From contig JAISVE010000071.1 in assembly GCA_031271725.1 (NCBI GenBank), positions 1-34,701 on the forward strand: a stretch of DNA of 34,701 nucleotides, written 5' to 3'. The stretch's first letter is position 1. Each line of letters begins with the position of its first letter. The stretch comes from Bacteroidales bacterium. GTDB lineage: Bacteria > Bacteroidota > Bacteroidia > Bacteroidales > P3. This document shows positions 34,201-34,701 of this stretch, piece after piece. The notes under the pieces are model-generated. The model was not told where the DNA came from and made no database searches. It worked only from the letters and a program-made list of their open reading frames with translations. Both the position numbers and the translations under genes were made by a program.

Positions 34201-34701
34201 AGCATCAAGTACAACAGTAAGTACTACCGGTACTTATTATGTTTTGGCATTAACTCCTGAAGGTTGTCGTGATACATCAGAAATATCTGTTACAATTCAC
34301 GCGCTTCCAACATTTACATTAACAAAAGAAGATTCAAAGTGTTATGCCAACACAGGTTCTATACAAATAACCAATGCAAGTACAGCAAATTATAGCTATA
34401 CAATTAATGGAGTAGCAAATGGCTCATTAACAGGTTTAGGCGAAGGAAATTACACAATAGTAGTGACAGACAATAACACAACTTGCGAAAGTCTTCCACA
34501 GACTATATCAATTTATATAGATAATAGTCCAACCTTAAGCATCACAACTCATCCTACGCGTACATTAGACTGTAACAATCCATTTGTAGAATTGCATCCC
34601 CAAGGCAACAACGGCACAGCACCATATACCTACAGTATCGACGGCGGAGCAACATATTCAAGCACAGATGTTTATACAGTTAACGTAAAAGGAGTTTATG
34701 G
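25265..34701 (+). CDS. Giant secreted adhesin-like protein with Ig-like, jelly-roll, discoidin-like and SprB-type repeats, 3' end outside window
   Basis: From ATG 25265 I translated to the last base without meeting a stop: 3145 full codons. Residues 1-30 are a signal peptide ending SLSIFAQ. About 40-1050 are tandem Ig-like modules of 75-95 residues, each with a CEG/CAG-type Cys and a TYYV...GC end. About 1055-1369 is a jelly-roll carbohydrate-binding-like domain (LVFNGDFEMQ to FAIDDIYYARV) with a His/Trp/Cys/Asn-rich insert (about 1086-1245). Ig-like modules resume to about 2350. Three YxGCEG repeats lie at about 2433-2484, 2659-2712 and 2741-2776, with a discoidin-like domain (about 2505-2642) between the first two. 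SprB-type repeats begin near 3016. A type B sorting domain is expected beyond the window. Relatives are gliding or biofilm adhesins; the ligand is unknown. Confidence 0.88.
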   Translation, partial: MIKNIHSSIKILRYSITVLLLLSSLSIFAQPIVDITVDGGSPHPTTGYQICAGESITLTASGGESYEWRERAGTVSVTIANSTVVTDGTNASITVSPTATTTYRVWVTDGTGTSISSDIRITVGSPPLFASLGDIVVCEGQAVNISWNKSSTGTVKYDVYFSGVYLRTINTSAAVINSSIATAATSDPSLSGTYTVIGMYEATGCSDTIEINLQINPKPKLTAPTTIITCDELDLTKLSEVEVIPSDAELTYWSNAAATTPHPNPNSIIANNANNFIKATDITTGCSVMSSRISATINKSPVVVATVNSPLCEGSQVIFGGAPEAGSIAVPATGWRWQAPDGSLVIADRNAMLPNATPDMNGIYHLIGTAANGCSDTAMVDVFVNPFAEFSIKDTIICEGADLDITDLVNVLGEDEIIYCEDEGATIELASTVIPTTTVGDTYYYVKGITNKGCENIKVIKVTVVANPLITISNPDPVCEETVDITNAGLGEGLTFGYWRDVVATDTLSTPQTTTLKPGDVRYSTYYIKGTDQHGCSVIEPVVIEINPLPTLELTDKTITACTPETVDITDEDLIVAASDYVSYTYWRNAASGELLTEEAEEISVGGTYYIKAETTEGCSVVHPIEVAINQTPTITVTSVSAICAPGTVDITSIANSNIAVTYTYWRDPEADADELTPAQAAAINEIGTNTYYIKGTTSDGCFDIKPVEVIIYPQPNLIIATPVIETCAPAIVDLTDMSITTGSDAGSFTYWLDASGYANPIPEPDDITVSGTFYIELVENGHSCVTREKIEVIITELPDGLELYEERRICSGGTIPIWNPPAGVGTVTWREVDNAGTIIGTGTGSIPPITATNTSNFPIIHRFEISYSNYSVTAFTGCPVIYEAVIEPQNEATLELVDGIEGKVCPDNPFTLTANVDYSDFVYTKWYKNGALAGNPYETNLIGDRISVVYEQSTEDTYRFIAETRAGCKIDLTINVQLQTNAFLCKSAVYLGNDTTLCDGENLILKPDKSDREYFEFEWFKLGESQPIGNGDSYTVTEPGTYVIRTKEIDKTSLVFNGDFEMQDNSGFSSQYCYTPITTGNQLSNANRNICSRPDGLICTNPNHVIGGTTAATRHTAACWNWHTSACWNGTNNTGGAICPPGSGLGTGNGWLNPEARYAITKSPNWVHSNFGHCLDHTYSRNPNGNDSNLPYVANTHTQDNFPGGSAACRNTRNQNTSSANSKHPQNSTSGSTYNNSQVPANWTNTNRQGAGHMMVVNGANAQGAAGGFLRVWCQDITVAPNTDYIFSAWFTSVHPDAPAVLQFFVNGALLQDDFTIGCIPCQWQQYYAEWKTPSNVTSTEICIVNKNTTAGGNDFAIDDIYYARVYQLMDTIQVNYIDLSEIDITVDSKEICSGGSAKLTASEGADSYEWRIKGQTAIISTDRVITVSPTINTEYEVTAYSGARCSLPKSISVTVNPAPVINTEASLGNSTTEVCEGDVITLRANVSGSNLVHTWTSPNGTTVGNNSATYTKTGTVMSDAGKYTYTVRNTTNNCTATLEVDVTVNAKPTLLVTDPAPICVPGEVDLTDAAITAGSSLGLSFTYHTNNNVAQANNGTNILANTVISSNGTYYIRATSDNGCTSDIKQVIVKVNNPPVFASLGNVEVCEGQAVNISWNKSSTGIVKYDIYFSGIFQQTISTSSSLINFSIATAAMSNPDMSGTYTVVGMYESTGCADTIEIDVLINPLPQLSITNPPAVCYPNVVDITSSEVLGIDINVTPDLELTYWQNSTGSGVSEELINPNAIDDTNNANRTYYVRAEYTETGCSVVRPVVTRVNPKPNVSAETNNPICEGERLTLTGGVSSGSVAITSSTSYWEGLDNGFTNTGTSYTLSNTPITMNGHYRFIGITNQGCMDTAYIEVEVKEKPQLEVKDTIACHPATIDILYLVNGADSYKFYTTAGGNTEFASTELSGVRNTNFWVIGTTNGCSSPRAQGNVTIENTPTVTLKHLETCDPNEINLEDAVNNLASFDYVAYYDDASATGASEIYTYQNISGAQTNTPYWVVVTKGHCESEPTQGTFTIKPQPVVELELIEPVCNYPNTNIDLSEGVSGADSYKYYYVSDNSEITARPPLVSGVQVSTGYYVIGTTDGCPSEPAYGEFTINALPKILVTQGNICHDESIILTANGADIYEWSPAMGLSAITGSQVTATPPVGTHTYTITGTDINTCVNDTTITVRVIERPDCSIMYINEYGEEETVSNSSPRIPNTYCPNDVVQFFAPAEPSVLAAADGQSFVYEWIVTGNASIVGVNNQQTVLVKVGADCGTPYTVTLRVRNSALHDVPGEDINHIVSEELLGTSLPAGKEYCWESCSVNITPTTIPLELPDEPEIHLVRCETLAIPPVPPLCANGCPQPAPTIQAGTQDILSYCSSGCSEAKHTVRKADPFINYFETDTYNGCEGTISYTWIYTEYCTGEEQTWTYTYNVEREDFNVPSLGSSTVSCVSQATQPTAPADIVRTYERVPQILSIKGDCENHTLNINNIFDRNPNTKWVADNTVMKLPNSRIYWTYDMPVMPGGYTMTSADDLQDYDPKSWKYYGSNNGTDWILLDAQTNVEFNGRNETLTFDEVLHKDELFNYYQFEITETWAGDVAILQLSDVEFNTQPITCTQTITPVFIEREETTYDGCEGDVTYRWRYTDCRNVSKDWVYTYNVEQEDFSIPEDPAPVKVSCVSMATIPAAPANVTHCENTISPVFLSDDSGNYDGCEGTVVYIWRYTDCTGKFVHDYTYTYNVTPINPIITVTSNGNKDYGCVLSAPNDEPTFNITDVCNSGATLNVSNTITNNGFSYAKTFVATYINACGTWTETVTYNWLIKPEISAANNSPICEGDELLFTSTIERGDVAVYDWTGPNSFTSSQANPTIPFANRNANGTYRLIVTSEHGCQDTAYTDVMMNLKPVLETKAMAVCYPNTVDLSQAILPSSALEGSNFTYYKDKYLITASSTTVSTTGTYYVLALTPEGCRDTSEISVTIHALPTFTLTKEDSKCYANTGSIQITNASTANYSYTINGVANGSLTGLGEGNYTIVVTDNNTTCESLPQTISIYIDNSPTLSITTHPTRTLDCNNPFVELHPQGNNGTAPYTYSIDGGATYSSTDVYTVNVKGVY
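25640..25921 (+). repeat. Intragenic module duplication, copy 1
   Basis: Encodes a 94-residue module beginning PPLFASLGD and ending NLQINPKP. It aligns without gaps to the module at 30170-30451, with 68 of 94 residues identical by hand count, including the unbroken run CEGQAVNISWNKSSTG. Confidence 0.9.
28427..29371 (+). other. Jelly-roll carbohydrate-binding-like domain with unusual insert
   Basis: The segment starts LVFNGDFEMQDNSGF and ends DFAIDDIYYARVYQ, with YIFSAWFTSVHPD and LQFFVNGALLQDD between. That is the layout of CBM4/9- and DUF642-like galactose-binding domains. Codons about 1086-1245 are an insert rich in Asn, His, Trp and Cys (HTAACWNWHTSACWNG). A similar domain without such an insert is in the 1801-residue protein. 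Confidence 0.6.
30170..30451 (+). repeat. Intragenic module duplication, copy 2
   Basis: Encodes PPVFASLGN to DVLINPLP, the second copy of the 94-residue module at 25640-25921, 4530 bases downstream in the same frame and with no length change. Confidence 0.9.
32785..33190 (+). other. Discoidin-like (F5/8 type C) domain within the giant adhesin
   Basis: The translation has IFDRNPNTKWVADN, then ADDLQDYDPKSWKYYGSNN and GTDWILLDAQ. NYYQFEITETW and AILQLSDVEF follow. This is the order of discoidin/CBM32 domains: a FDGxxxTKW start, a D-P-xSW-x-x-x-GSNDG centre and a final L-x-E/D strand. Such domains bind galactose-type sugars or phospholipid. It sits between two YxGCEG repeats, as if inserted in their array. 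Confidence 0.7.

Overview
The window is a chromosomal segment of a Bacteroidota bacterium, most likely of the order Bacteroidales. It has AT-rich intergenic DNA, promoter boxes of the Bacteroidetes TTTG / TAnnTTTG type, almost no Shine-Dalgarno sequences, and several lineage-typical families: three-domain aminopeptidase P, TlpA-like proteins with a DUF4369-type front, PorP/SprF, a type B C-terminal sorting domain of the type IX secretion system (T9SS), DUF5715, stand-alone MnmD, meso-DAP dehydrogenase and a LutB-like protein. I saw no rRNA, tRNA, CRISPR array or transposase gene.

Positions 1-16177 run mostly on the + strand. They hold the end of an aminopeptidase P, a periplasmic thioredoxin-like protein, a gamma-carbonic-anhydrase-like hexapeptide protein, a 1801-residue T9SS surface protein followed by its PorP/SprF partner, a secreted DsrE-like protein, MnmD, a small membrane protein, GreA, a HIT protein, a DUF5715 protein (- strand), a lytic transglycosylase and a thioredoxin-fold protein that has lost its redox cysteines. 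Positions 16267-24734 run entirely on the - strand. In transcription order they are gpmI, lutB-like, mazE, mazF, a helix-hairpin-helix protein and a YkgJ-type cysteine cluster protein, in a tight gene string, then a lipopolysaccharide-kinase-like protein, gdhA and ddh. A strong two-way terminator at 16195-16245 separates the two convergent blocks. From 25265 to the right edge one reading frame is open without a stop (3145 complete codons). It encodes a giant secreted adhesin-like protein with tandem Ig-like modules, a carbohydrate-binding-like jelly-roll, a discoidin-like domain and SprB-type repeats; its end lies outside the window.

The main theme is cell-surface secretion: two very large T9SS-type surface proteins and a PorP/SprF protein. 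Both giant genes carry, 158 and 236 bases before the start codon, a nearly identical 29-base non-coding element (28 of 29 bases the same) with an ATGCAA...TTGCAT dyad. I propose it as a shared regulatory site, possibly an ECF-sigma promoter for T9SS cargo. Other points of interest are a terminator inside the greA leader, a perfect 16-base tandem duplication that appears to have destroyed an ATGA stop-start overlap between the transglycosylase and the next gene, a mazEF pair lodged inside a metabolic gene string, a 67-base hairpin between the adhesin and PorP genes, and two intergenic clusters of REP-like palindromes.
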